Below, piece after piece: positions 10,961-25,900 of a stretch of 64,000 nt of DNA. Below the pieces are notes generated by a model. It ran no database searches, was not told where the DNA came from, and was given only the letters and a program-made list of their open reading frames with translations. The stretch lies in assembly GCF_964355755.1 (NCBI RefSeq), contig NC_092673.1, positions 7,753,001-7,817,000 on the forward strand, read 5' to 3'. Positions within the stretch are counted from its first letter, which is position 1. Each line of letters begins with the position of its first letter. This DNA comes from Antedon mediterranea (taxonomy: Eukaryota; Echinodermata; Crinoidea; Comatulida; Antedonidae). Both the position numbers and the translations under genes were made by a program.

Positions 10961-13900
10961 GTATGTATATAATATTTTAACAATCTTTGTTCTATTTGTT
11001 GAAGTAGTAATATTTTAAACTTGTTATGGGTTAAAACAATACATATATTTTTATTAGAAAGAGAGGTATTTATTTTGATGTTTTGGAAAACACTGTATGT
11101 GAAGCTGATAGATTTACATATATACAATCAAATGCAATAACATACAATAAAAAAGGCTTTGTAGTGTTGGAAAATTACCCCTTTTTAGATTTAATAAACA
11201 TATAATTTTATTTTTATTTTATTCATTTGGCATGTCAACTGGGGAGTTGCAAAAACCTAATGTCGGCCAAAGAACGTGCAACTCCCTAATGATAACTTAT
11301 AATAATGATGGCTGTGTGTGTGCTAGTACATCAGAGTAACCCCCTACTTGTCTCGAAAGATGATTTATATTGTTATCTTATATATTAATTCCTTATCCAA
11401 CTTGTCCACCAGAACCATGGAGTGAGTGAGCCATGGAGCGAGTGAGCCTTGAACCCTTGTCCACCAGAACCATGGAGCGAGTGAGCCTTGAACCCTTGCC
11501 GATACTATGACATACGTATTACGGTTCTATTGTCGGCCACTCACTCAAATTTAATTAAAACATATTTCATGTATAGTTTACAGGCACAGAGAAAGTCTAA
11601 CCATTCTGTAATATACCAGAAATTAGTTTTATTTAATTTTATAAATGGCCAGGATGACAAAATCTGTGGGACTGAAAAAAATCTGCGTTGATAAGCAGAC
11701 ATACCATTCCATTAGACCTCTGTGGCTTTAGAAATATCTAAATAAACAAAATAGATAGAAAATAAAGCATACAATACAAATGCTAAATAAAAAATAAAAA
11801 GTACCACCACAGAGAGATATGAAGAATTATTCTTGTTATGGCAAGCAAAATTAAGATGTTTTGTAACATAAGTAAATTAAAATAATAAAAGGTTTGTTAA
11901 ATGCTGTATGAAATTAGGTTTTTAAATGTTTTCTAATATTAACAGAAAGTAATAGTAGTTGGAAATGTCGTTAAAATTGTAATAGTTTTGCAATAATGTA
12001 ATGATTCAACTTATTAACAGATTTAGCTATTGGTCACGCTCAACTTTGAATCCATGTACAGAGAAGCAGGTTGGCGCCTAGCTAACGCATAGTAAAGCAA
12101 GCTTACGCACGATAGTTTATGCCTCTTACTTTATAAACAGGTGCAGCAATTTAGGTCTACATTTTGCACATTCAACCCATTTTACAAAGTGAAACCTACT
12201 GTGTGTTAGCCCTAATCTTCTCAGTTGATATAAAATGTTGTGTTCATGTAAACCTTATCTGCTTAATTTGTTAGGGTTTACATGTTTTAACCATTCATGC
12301 TTATTTTGTACCGAGTTTAATTTTATCAATTTGTTGTGTTGTATATCAGGGAAGAGTAAACTAATCAATTAATTTTACGCTTCCCTGGTATTATTATCTT
12401 TGTTTGATTTTAATTGAATGAATTAAAAATAAATAAGTTCTTTAGTTAGTATTAGTCTGAAATTAAAGGCACTCAATTTTAAATCTTTCTCCCAGTATTC
12501 CCTTTATCATTATTTATCGTATTCATTTATTTACAAACTCTGATCAACCGTTTATTTTTCTTCTTATGATAACGGTTTTCTTATGCATTCAGTAGTCATT
12601 TTCTGTTGTATATATACTGCTTTTTCATTTTAATTGAGAGATCATCATCAAAATGTAATGATAACCAGAATTTTAATTCATTTTTTACTTAATTATTATA
12701 TTTAACTTCATCGATAATTCATTTTAATAATTTTGTTTAACATTTAACAGAACTTCCTCTGATGGTGCATCCAAAATACCGCTAGATAATACAAATATTA
12801 CTATGCGAGAACTTTTGCAAAAAACACTGCGTCGAAGGAAGGGCATTGTACCAAAATCAGGTATTATTTTCTTATTCTTACTTACGTATTAAAATTCACT
12901 TAAAATGTTTACAGTAATTTAATAATATTTATTCAATTCCATGGTTATTAAATAATTGGTAAATTTAACACGTATACATGTAATAGTGAGGATGGTATGA
13001 TGATGGTACTGATGCGCATTCATCCTTTCAGAAGGAACGATTGTTCTATTCAAAAAGGTGGATAACTATGTCTGTTGTACAGTAAAATCATATTTTTTAA
13101 TCCGCTGCTTCAATCTTGAATCCAATGTCAATTGCTTGCTTATAGATCTACTGGTGGGTTTCTAGTCGCACAATATTTATGTCTACAACATCACACAACA
13201 ATTAAACAAGCTGACCATGTAATAATAATAGTTAAAATGGGAGAAGATAAATGGACGGCACATGATCCAAACATCCAATCAAAATGTACTGGAGCTGTAG
13301 CTTTGTGGTTAACATGCTTGCCTTCAAATCCCAGGGTCCAGGGTTCAATCCTGACCTACTGTAGTGCCAGGGGTGTAATTGACTTTTTCTGCTCCACTCC
13401 CTAAGCCTAAAATAAGCTTGATAAATTATATAGTAATTGTTTATTCATCCTGTAATTGGTGAGTTGCTCGCTGTGGGATGCTTATGCAATTTTTATTTTT
13501 TAAATGACAAGAATAAAATTGGGTATATAATGCGTGTTAAATTGCAGTTGTCGTCCCCATGTTTTGTTTCATAAACCCACTACTATTTCTAGATGGACTG
13601 TTACTCAATAACATGCTCATCCGACTATATATCTTATTATTTTTAAATAGTTTAAATACATTTGCAGCATGTTATTTGTTAGTTTAAAAATGTAAACAAA
13701 TACAATAAAATACATTTTTTATGACATGATGATAATATGATTGGATAAAAACAGTGAAAACCAGAAAATTCAATTCAAATTTACTATATTTAATGTGCAC
13801 TTTTTTTTTAATACTGCATATTAAATTTAGCAATAAAGTAACAAAATCATATTTTAGTGCAATTTTTATCAGAGACTTTATTCAATGAAACCATATACGT

Positions 13901-16900
13901 AAAATGATATTACTAATTGAAGCATACAAACGTCAGCGTGTCGAGTTAACATTTGAGCCTGGGGTGGTAGCCTCATCAATTTCATATCTATCAGAGTATC
14001 AATTAATCTTCATCCATAATTTACTTTGTTAGTTAACTTGGCTGTAGGCTTACTTTTCAGTAGAAGATAACAACTTGGCAGCACCATTGTCAAGATGATT
14101 TTGACGATGAGAACGAAAAACAAAGATCGATATAAAAATATAATTGCTCTTCTTATAACTTATTTGGCAGAAAGCTTGAGTCAATTCATTTTGTTGTTAT
14201 TGTTAAGAATAGTTGACAGTTCATTGGCTTTGTGAGTTCATCGGGGTTGAGTCGCCTTCCGTTTATGAGATGTTTTGTCGGGTAAAAAAAACTGGGATGT
14301 GAGCAAACTTTTACATCAAAATAGAGAATTAAATTAATATGTATATAATGGGAATTGAATGGTTTTAATTAATTTTCAATTCCACTGGGAATATGTATAT
14401 TGGTTCAAGGATCAGAGGGCAGGATGAGAGAGTCCCTGAGGACAATTAAGGGAATAATCATGGAAAATCTTGAGTTCCAAGGAAATACTCCTGTTGATAG
14501 CCTCTTCACAATTTTTTTTTCCACAAGAATTTAATTTTAAATAAATCAGATTAGTCACATAGGCCTTAAACATTTTACATTTATTTTTGGAAAGTCGTAT
14601 TTATGTCTAGCAGTAGTTTAAATCAAGGCTTTTCTAAATTATTAAATCACTTTTTTTTTTATTGGAACAAGTGAAAAATTACAATATAAGTTCAGATAAT
14701 ATATTCATAGACGTTTGGTTCAATATACTCATCCTCCTCTCTCGCTCCTGAGGACGATCAAAGAAACTCAAGGTGGTGTTCCACACAAACTTCATACCAA
14801 CATGCTTGCTTTTTGTAAACTTTAAGAATTTTATTGAATGCGCAATTGAAATCAAACCAGTATTGTGGATTCTCTATAAAGTAATTTATTTTACAATTGG
14901 TTTTAACTGTGCAATAATTTTAAATCATTCATTCCTTTTTTTTTTTCAGATTTTAGCAATTATGTTTTTTTGTAATTTTTAAAAACTGTGTAATGCAACT
15001 CATTTCAGCTTCTGCTGCCAATTTGCAATATGTTTCTTATAGTTATACCTGAATAAATAAATAACGGAGCTACTCTGCAGGTAAAGCCAGAGCAGCTCTT
15101 TTTTATGAGGCCGGAGTCTATAGAAATTGGATGTTAATGATCATAAATATAAATACTGTGAAGTATTTTAGCTTAATAATAATTGGTCAGTTGTATTTCC
15201 CTACTCTAAAAACATTAAATATTTTGCAATGACAAAAAAAAAGATTTTTTTTTTTTTATTGCAATCACAGTAAATAGTTTACAAAAATAGCATCCCACTC
15301 AAGTAAACTTGTACAGTTTACTAAATTTTCATGATGTAAAAAATATATCTTTACAATTTACATCAAAAGCAACTGCATTAAAACATTAGTATTTTGAAAT
15401 ACTTTGTTACACAAATATTTATAAGATTAATTGATAAGATGATCTAAAACAAGCAGTTGGGAAAAGGTCGTTTTAGATTTTAGAAGCGGAAATAACTTAA
15501 CCTTCTGCCTGCAATATTGCATCTTTGTAACTCAAGCCTAACCTGTGCTATATCAACGCAAATGAATCTTCTGCCTGGCCTGCTGTTGCTTAGCAATGGT
15601 AACCTTCCCATCATGCAAGTATGGTACTGTTGATTTAACTGAACATTGTGGAGTAAATAAAAGAGCAGGTTTTCATTGATATGTTATTGTTGAAGCTCTG
15701 GAAGCCAGTAAGGCACACAAACAAATTAATCTTCTGTTTATAATGAAGTCTACCATTTACCACAGACCTTTGTTAACTTTGCTCAAAATAGTAGAAAAGT
15801 TTATGTTATGATTGAAAGCAATGAACAAAGTCAAGAAGGCAGCAGTTATTAAAAGTTGTTTCTAAAAAAAGCTGGTGCCAGACATTTTAAATTTAAAGTG
15901 ATTGGTAGTAAACATGAATGGGGCAGTGGAATGGGGTGTACAGTACTGCTTTTATATTAAATATTACATTCTTTTTATATAATAAATTATTATTTGAGAC
16001 TACAGAATAAACTTTTTTTTCAAACATTGAGTTGTGAAACAGAACGAACATTTTTTTTTTCAAATTATGTACAAGATATTGACCTAGGCTTTAATATATC
16101 ATAATTATTTATATCTACTTACAACACAAAGTAAAGTTACAGTATACAAATTGTATTATCCTTAGATAATATAATTCACTCTCATTGCCACATCCTTGTG
16201 ATGAGACGTAAAGATGTTGGTTAATAAAGACATGGTACACTAATATATTGTACCAGTATCATGGTAGGCGCTGCAATGTGGCTGCCATGGGTCCATAGAG
16301 GAACTGATTTGAATATGAGTATGATTAATACTACATTTTTTACATAAATTTATCTTAATTATTATTGTATAAAAAAAACTTAAAAGCAATGTACTTTGGT
16401 GAATTATTTTATAAATGAAATATATAAACTTCTATTAACTTAGTTGAAAGCGAATCCAAGGATTTTGTTATGGAAATGATTAGAAGAAATATTAAATAAT
16501 TTAGCCTTAGGTAATAAAAGCACTATTGTTGGGATAGAGAACATCATTCTATATTATATTGCCTAAGGGATGATTCTCGCAGACTTCCTCTGCAACATGA
16601 GATGTAATTCCATCTTCCTTACATTATAATTAAGTACTTATTACTGACATGCTTGAACCTGTGTTACATAATAGTAATGTACTATTAGTCGTTCATTTTC
16701 ACTACTAAATATCATCCTTCAAATACTTCATTTGGAAGTCTACCAAAGAGGCTTTGATGGAGTTAATTTAATAAATTACTACAAAATGCAACTTTGTCAA
16801 CTTTTCCTTACACTCACGGAAATTCAGAACTTATTTTGCTTCAGTTAAGATAGTTTAAGAGATTAAGTAAAAAAACTGTTATCCAAACTAATAACACCAG

Positions 16901-19900
16901 TACTTTTTAATCTTATCTTATCGACCAAAATGAAAGCAGTGCCTTTTCACAATGACCTAGCCTCCCAAATTAATAAAATGTGAATGCAGTGCATTAATTG
17001 AATACAAGTTTATGGAGAGGATAATTTTATGAATTGAAAGATCAACTGTTGTATTACATGGCTCCGCCTTATATAGTCCATTCAATCTTTTACAGTAACT
17101 TATGACAATATTTTTCCCATTCCACTCATAAACATTATTTATTATACCACGTTAAACAATACATTTGAACATTGATTCCTATTTGGTGTGCCATTCATAA
17201 TTTCAGGTTTGTTTCTGTATGACTCGTTTAAACAATGCTTTCTCACCTGTTTTTTGATTTCCAATTACGTGCACCTTTTTTCGTACACCTGCGGTTCTTA
17301 TACGTTCTTACCTTTCCTATAACATGCCTAATTGTGTTTGTACACTTAGCACAGCTGGGCACATAGCCTTTAGCCACGTATTTTTGCTTGGGAAACAGCA
17401 AGTCCAAGGATTTTTAACTCATTTGTATCAAACTTAATAGGAGTTAATTTACTTTAAATGCCACGAAATGTATTCATTTTTCTATCTTTATTTCTTTCTA
17501 TATAATAAATGAGATTATTTGTAGTATTAAAGAATATTTAACTACACTATTATGCATGGTAATTTGTATTAAAGCATTTAGCAACCTGGGGATAAGTGCA
17601 ACCGTGAGTATAAGTGCAACCCTGGGTATAAAGCAACCCAAAAATGTTCATTCAAAAAATGGTAAATGTGGCTTTTACTAACTAAGCTATAAAATATTAT
17701 GTTGCAGTAATTTTTGGTAATTCATTCAATTATTAAACATATTAATTATGTCTTTATCTATTAAGCTACAAAAAGACAAAAATTAAATTAAATTACAGTA
17801 GTGACTTTACACTACCTTACAACATATAAATTATACTATATATATGTTGTTTGTTTCTATTGTTCCTAATGAGAAATTTCAATCTTCAAAATCCCTTTAA
17901 TTCCTTGAGCTTTTTGATAGTTTCTGTATTTTGTGAAGTGAAAAAGTGCACAACCAATCAGAACTCAGGAAATTCGTTCAGGAGCGCTCATGTGAATCGA
18001 AAAGCTCAGCAGATATGCGATGGAAATGAAGATCGCACATTGTTTGTAAAGAGTAGCGCTATTTTTTTTCTCTGCAAACTTAGGGGAAAGTGGCTTTAAG
18101 AACTTTAAAATATACACACAATTTTCCCTTTTTTTAAGAGAAAGTACATTTTTAAATGATCTATTAGTGAAGCAAATAAACCTTCAATGTATTATAAATG
18201 GAAATGAAGTGATTACAGTTTCCTATTGAACTTAGCTTCTTTTCCCGCTCGCATCCTTTATGAAAATAAATGGCATAATTAAATTAAGATCATAGCCATT
18301 TGATTATTTTAGTACGAGACAGAAAGTCATGAATATAACATTAAAAGTCTGAATGTACAGTTAAATGTTTGTACAAAAAAAATATTTGCACAAATAATCT
18401 AATTCACAATTCTCAGTTATCAATATAATTTGAAAAGCAATGTGTGTTTAATTTTTCCTTATGTGTATCACATTAAGACATGGGTACTGTATGTCAACGG
18501 TTTTCTGCCAGTTACTTGGCTAATAGTATAAACCCTTGGTTCGAACCTTATTGGATCCGACGCTTAGTTTATTTTTGAATAGAATATATAGTTTCAGTTA
18601 GTTGTGGAGTTGTGGCTTGGTGGTTATGATGCTTGTCTACCACTCCAAGGGTCCTGGGTTCAAGTCCCGTCACATGTCAGGATTTTTTCTAAGGACCAAA
18701 TTACTCCACTCCCAAAGACTTGTAATAAGACTTTGTTTATGTAGAGCATCTTGTGTATGTTTGTCTTGTGAACCTCTGAGGGTCCCTAATGATCAGCAAT
18801 AGCGGGATGGACCACCCTCATTAAATATGGTTAGAAACATCAGTTATCTTGCAAACTCTCAGATTTTCAAAGTAAAATGTAGAATAAGAAAGATACGTAC
18901 ATTTCTTTCTTTTTTAGCAAATAAATTAATGATAGCAGATGATCAAATTTGTATATAGTATTTGGTATTGGTGATTTATTTATATTTATTTATTAACAAT
19001 ATTTAACCAGGGTGGCCCAATCAGTCAAAAAGACTGGTCTCCCTTGGTGCCCTGGGTACAATAGTACATTTTAAACTAAAATAAAAAAATAACAGTAACA
19101 CAATAAAACTTAAACTACAGTAATGTTCAAGATTAATGTAAATAATTATGAATTTAGATAGAGTTAATACATTTAAATGTCTTGGTGTAGTTATTGATGA
19201 CCAGTTAACCTGGCATGACCATGTGAAATCTGTATCCAAGAAGGTATGGATACAGATTTCACATGGTCATGCCAGGTTAACTGGTCATCAATAACTACAC
19301 CAAGACATTTAAATGTATTAACTCTATCTAATTCATAATTATTTACATTAATCTTGAAATCATGATATAAAACAATTGGCATATTTAAGTACACCTTTGT
19401 GTTTTGTATTCAAATGTTAAACATTAATTAGTGTAAGTCCTAAATTGAATCCACCAAATTAGAGAAATCCACTATTTCTATAGAAATTTATTTTACTAAT
19501 GTTGTGGTATAATTAGCTTAATTTACAGATTTTGGTTCGATCAGCTTTTTATATTAAGAAATGGTTTTGAAAAATACTGAATTTTAAACATTTACAAAAA
19601 AAATTGAATAATTTTTTTTAAAATTAGAAATAATGTTATTAAATTACTTTATATTGATAGATAAAATTAAATTTAGTCTATTAATTATACGTGGATACAT
19701 CTTCATTTTTTATTATTCACAAATTAACTAAAGGATCTTAATGACCAATCAGAGGTTCTCAATGGACAATCATTACTTCACAAATCCCATGATTTGGGTG
19801 AGAAATATTTCCCTTGGGTTAGATCTCCCATGTAGTCATCTGCTAATATATTAGCCTGACAAAATAGCCAAAAGCACTTAAGTCAAAGGTCAAAGGGCTA

Positions 19901-22900
19901 TTGCCTTACAGAACATTAACCCTGTTAATGAGCTACTACAGTATTCCCTAGTGTCAAATTAATTATAACTTTCTTTCTCATCAGATTTTGAAATGTACTG
20001 GGGTTTAATTTAGACTATGGTACATTGATTGAATGATTGTTTTATCCTTTTTTAATTACAGCAGAATCCCTTTAAGGGGACACCTTGGGGACCAAACAAA
20101 GTTTCTTCATAATATATTTGTTTTTTTGTATGTATAAAACATTGCCTCTCCTTTGATTCATGGGAAAGTGGATTCTTAATTAGGTGTTTGCAAAAGGAAG
20201 GGTTCTAATTGCATCACTTCATGAATTAATTCTTTCTTGATGGTAAAATATCAATAATAATTTATATATAATGTATAATATTAATAATAATGTGTGCTGT
20301 ATTGTTTTCTATTCGAGATCCTGCTTTGTAAAATTATGTGATGAGTACGTTTTTTCTATGATAATTTCTACAGTATCAAAGTAACTTTTCATCAGTACCA
20401 AGTAAAATTGGTCAGATGTTTTGCCCTACTCTGATGTAATGAGCATTACAACATCATAAGCACATTTGTAATAAAAAGAATTAAAAAAATCTCATATGCA
20501 TCCTAAAGTTTGAAGGTCTAGTTTTAAAGCCAATATTTTAGCTTTAAAAACATATTTTTATGAATATTAATAAAATAACACTGCATTTTCTCACAGGTCA
20601 TCTTTCATTTTATGTTTCATAATAACTTGTCATTCTGTTTTTAATTTGCATCACCTTCTTTCCATTTGCAAGGTGTCGAACAGTCAAAATGTTTTCATGC
20701 CGATATTATTTGAAATTGACAGAAATTAAAATCTTTAATTTGCAAAAAAAAAAATGTAACAAAATAATTCAGCTGTTGTTTATCAAAGAGATGCCTTTAG
20801 CCAAGTTCTCATCAAATTTAAAGATGTCTTCAAATACATTTCCTGCTGATAGATTAAATTGACTAAATGACCAGGCCACATATATATCTACTGTACCCTA
20901 CAGAGTTTAATCATTCTGAGACATATAGTTTTATCTATTTCTATATTTTTTTTTAACTGAAAGGAAATGGGGTGGGGTGGGGGGGGGGGGAGGGGCATAA
21001 CAATCTGACTCATAACACTTTTCAACTAAGATGGTTGATATATAAATATGGTAATACAGTATACAAAATCCTTTAGCCTTGTCCACACTATACTTTATGT
21101 GACAACAAAATGTAATGCCATGTTTGGCACATCACACTTTTTTTGTTGAACTAGTTTGATAGTCTAGACAGAGCTTTATGCCCCCTTTTCCACATTTACA
21201 AAGTTTGGCTATATGAAGTTAACATAAGTCAATGACTACCAAAAGTCTGAAGAGAAGATCGTTATTTCAGAAGAAAAAAGGAACACAAATTAGAAATGTA
21301 AAAAAATTGTGTATACTGAAATTTACAAGCTAGTATCCAAAGTTGATATTCTTGTTTCACATTATTAGAGAACTTTTTACATACAACAATCTTGTACATC
21401 ATTCATCTGCAAGCCAATTCAATTAATATCTACTAGAAATTTAATTATAAATTTTATGAACTTGCTTTACAAAATTTTAAGAAATTTACAATCCGTTTGG
21501 AATTAAATGTTGGCTGTATCTTTTATCTGCTGACAAATAGACAAAAAAATTCAGATTACATTTTAACCAACAATACAAGGTAAAATTAAGAGTTCCTGTG
21601 AGGGATGATATTAAGAGAGTTAATGATGAGTGGGATTTGTTTAACACAATGCCAGTAGAGTTTACAATCATGTCTAAGGAACAGATTTGTTTCAGAACAG
21701 GTGGATAGAAGTTCATGTTTTAATAAACACAAAAATGAATGATAGAATAAAAAATGATTACATTTCTTTAAAATTGTTTTTAAAATGTATAGTGTTTGTA
21801 TTAAGATTTGATTAAAGGTTGGTCAAGATTTGTTATAAGTTTAGTTTTTCTATTTGAAATTATTATTTTTTGGTGAAACAAACACTTATTAAAATGGCTG
21901 TTTTTTCTTAATCAGTGCATTTGGTAACAAACAAACTTTCTGACCACAACATTGTAAATCTCACAATTGTTCTGAAATCTATGATAACCCACATCATGTA
22001 TTTTGTATTTATATCTCAATGCCAATTCCTTTATGAGCATGTGCAGATGTTAGTTATGCTCTAATGCTTTTGTTGTACACTCGGAAGTCTCCATTGATTG
22101 ATGCGTAATTAGTAAACCAAGGTACAAATTACACCTATGTAATGTAACAGTTTAATTAATTAAATGATGTTTGTGTAATTTTACAATAATAATTAATAGT
22201 AGTATTTAAAATTCTAAAAAATGTCACTACGAATAATTATCCAGGTGATAAATAACAATGGTATATTACATAAATGATTTAATTACACCTGTCATTAAAT
22301 CCCTACTGTACCTGATCTATAATTCCAAACAAATGATTTTGTGTTGTTTTTTAAGAAGTAGGAATGCTTTTTCATATTAGGCTGAGTGAAGCTGTGTTCA
22401 TGCACTAGAGTTTAAACTCTGTTTATGTGTGAACTATCATATTCTCCATTTTGTTAACAATATTATCATTGATGTACATCTGATGTAACTATAACTTTTT
22501 ATTTTATTTTTTTATTTTACCACATTAATACTTTTTTTCTGACAATGTTGAAGTAAAAAGAGCTTTAATTAAGTCCCCTTTTAACAATTTATGATATAAA
22601 GTCTTTTTCACTTGGCAATAAAATACAACCAAGAGTTCATGAACTTAATATATATTTAAAACTTCCGTTAACTTATGTGTATAACATGTATATATTAATT
22701 CTCAAACCCTCATAAAAAATGATAGTAAGAAGTTCGGAAGTCATATAACTGTATGTTTAATGTTTCTACTGGTAGTTTTTATAGTTTTTGTGAACAAAAA
22801 ATTTTTTGCTACAGAATGTATGTATATCTAGTATAAAGCTTTGTCTACACTATCAAACTTTATGTGGCAACAAAATGTGATGTGCCCATATATGGACATG

Positions 22901-25900
22901 ATGATGTTATATCAATTACCATATTTGGGCATATCGCCACCATCTTTGGAGAAATATCACACTTTTTTGTCAAACTAATTTGATAGTGTAGACAAAGCTT
23001 AAACATGATCAGTAGATTAATTTTTTGTTTATATAAGTAAATTCAACTTATTTATGGAACAATTATCAAAATAAAATTATTGAATTGATTATTGAATAAA
23101 ATGATGTTACTTGATTATCTTTCCATGTTTTATTTTATGAATGAAACAAAATTAAACAAAATATTGAGAAAGAAAACCATGTGTAAACAGTAAACAGTTA
23201 ATTGATTATAATGCAGACAATTATTTACTTAAAACAAAACAAAATGTTATAGCTGATTTTATAAATATATGTATTTTTGTTTCTCTTTTGTAGCGAATTC
23301 ACTAACTTGTATTTCTTTTTTAGTTTTTATCTTGATCAAATTATTTAAATTATATTCTGTACATAGTAAAATCTATTTTGAAAATCCTAAAATATAAATG
23401 AGTATTTTATTATTATTTTCATAAATTTTTTCTTTATTGTCTTTATTATAATATACTCTTCTTTGTCTTGACAATCATCAAATTCTCTGTATTTTTTTTT
23501 TTTTTGCCTCTTTTTTTTTTCAAATGTTTTTTTATGAAAAAAAAAAAGAAAAGAGAAATTGAAAACAAATTAAAATTGTTGTGATTGCTTATAATGTATT
23601 ATTGATGATTCATTGGTTAAAAAAGATAATAATATATCACTGGACAGATAAACAAATATGATATGGTGAAAATGACTCTTGGATATATTTATAGATTTTT
23701 CAAATCATTATTTTCTACTCATTTCCAACCATCAATCAGTGCATTGATAAATTGCCTATACCAAGTTCTATCAGTATATCGATTAAAACTATAATTAGAA
23801 GTTTCAGGGTTTTTGTTTGACTGTTTTAATTCTTCTTATCAGGTCCCCATTATACTTTGGAAAAAGAGAGTTCCCCAGGAGAGAAGGTTGATATGGATTC
23901 CTCCTTACAAGATATGAACACCCTGAACTTTGTATTAGTTAGAGAACATAGTAAGTAAATCCACATTACTTTTCAATTTACTTTTCATTATATTTCCTAT
24001 TATGCAACTCTCAAACTAATATTAACTTTCTTTGATTTGTATCTGTTGTGATTTGTAATTTTAACCTGTCTAAAATCCTTTTAACCCCTCATAATCACAA
24101 CTCTCTGGAGGCCTGCATTTTTACATTAAAACAATCAGTGACATTGAAAAGGAACATTATCTTTTTATATACATTTCTCAATGTTGGTCTTTGTTACAAG
24201 AGTTTGTCCATTCACATTAAAAATGTACCTTTTTTATACACTTTTCTCTTTGTTCCAAACAATTTTTTTTCAATCTCATTTTAAACAATTTATACAATTC
24301 TTGTGCAATTTTTGTTAATGCTCTTTAAAGGAATGGAAGATAGTAAATTGGTTTTTGGTTGTAGTAAATGAACTAAAAGTAATAGCTCAAAGATGTATTG
24401 ACCCCCTGAATATGCAATTTTAATGTTACATAATAGTTATTCTCTAAAACCAAAAATTGGTTTAAGAAAATATTTACCCTAAATTAATGTTTAAAGAAAA
24501 AATGGTCAAATTGGCTGTTAGACAATTTGTTTTGGTTGAATTTAATTTAACTTTGTCTTTTTATAAGTGAAAATATTGGATTTATTGGAATATTCAAAGT
24601 CTGATTTTATTAATCTTCATTTGTTTATGTTTTTGGGGGCAGTATAGTATGTTCAATTTATAATGTATACAGGCTATATAACTTTCTTTTTAATTAATCA
24701 TAATATAACAAACAAAAATAGTGTTGTAATACAGTAAAAAGTGACTCTTTTGTTCAGTTTTCATGTTTTATAAGATTGATTTAAAACTGCCCACAGCATG
24801 TTGAAAGTGGGTTAAGTTTTTAAACTTCCAAGATCACCTTTATCAAATAAAAACCGATTCTAAACAAAACGAAACTGGTTTATTTAAAACTAATATTGAA
24901 ATTAAATTGATATTAGATTTTATATTGGAGATATAACAATTTATATCTTTGATTATCTTTGGTAAATTTATGATTTACTTTCACATAAATCTTATTTTTA
25001 ATATACGTCAGTATCTGTATAATTGAAGAAAAAAAATCTAAGAATTGTAGATATAAATCATTGAATTGTAAAAGAAATATATGCGTTGGTCTTGAGTTAA
25101 TTTACTGAAAGTGAAAAGAAATCACAAACATGCCATTTTCATTGTTTTCAATACTATTTCAATTATTGAGAGTTTTTTAACACAGTAGAAATCATAGCGT
25201 GCCATTTCCTCTACCTCTGGCAGTTATATATATGAAAGTTGCCGTTGGTTTTCCACTGAATAGTGTCTGCTAGCGGGTATCTTCCCACTAATGATAACGT
25301 ATTGTGATGAATGTCATTAATATCAAGTTGCTGTTGCATATTGCCTTTTGTTTGTGCAATTTCTCCAATCGCATATAATAATGTAACTTTAAGAATAGTC
25401 TTTTATGGGTGGGAATTTGCTGAAGGGTACTAATATTTATAGTACAATTCTTTTGTTATTCTAACGTTAATAGATATTTTGTATTATGTGAATTTAATAT
25501 TCTTTTGTATTTATTCGTTTAATTTCCATTTAGTTTGCAAATCTCTCTCACAAATTACCTGTAAAGTGAGTGATTCAATGAAAATAGAAATAAAAAAGAA
25601 CAATACATTTCAAAATAATAGCTTATAAATCTTACTTGAAGATTGAGGTTTAGGAAAACCAATGTTTGCAATATAAATTTTAAAATAAAATACTAGTGAT
25701 GTTTTTGTTTGATCTGTTATATTTCTGTTTGATTTGCAGTCGGCTCTTAATGCTTTGTTTGTTGTTATTTTTCATTAGACCAGCTTTTGTTTGAAAGAAT
25801 TTCTATATTTACGTTTAATACAACAATATTTTTTCCTGTTGCAGCACTGCAACAATTTAACCAACCTCTAATAATCATCAGCTCTGTCGCCACCATAGCA

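Larger units (their letters stand above)
12861..23842 (+). other. SIN1 intron (11 kb)
   Basis: It carries SINEs at 13287 and 18602, the LINE hairpin at 18985-19400, a CCCCTTAATAGAGG-type repeat near 20060-20215, family B MITEs at 21075 and 22836 and a G-rich tract at 20966. A short hairpin-like GAGCTACTCTGC ... GCAGAGTAGCTC-type word pair lies at about 15066-15098, with a tRNA-like GGTTCGAACCT word near 18540. Open frames of 60-82 residues here have no recognisable domain. Confidence 0.7.

Noticed and set aside
17935-18098. Coding exon ([28 protein letters not shown])
   Set aside because: The segment is slightly GC-richer, but I recognise no family, no acceptor/donor pair fits, and it is more likely repeat-derived.
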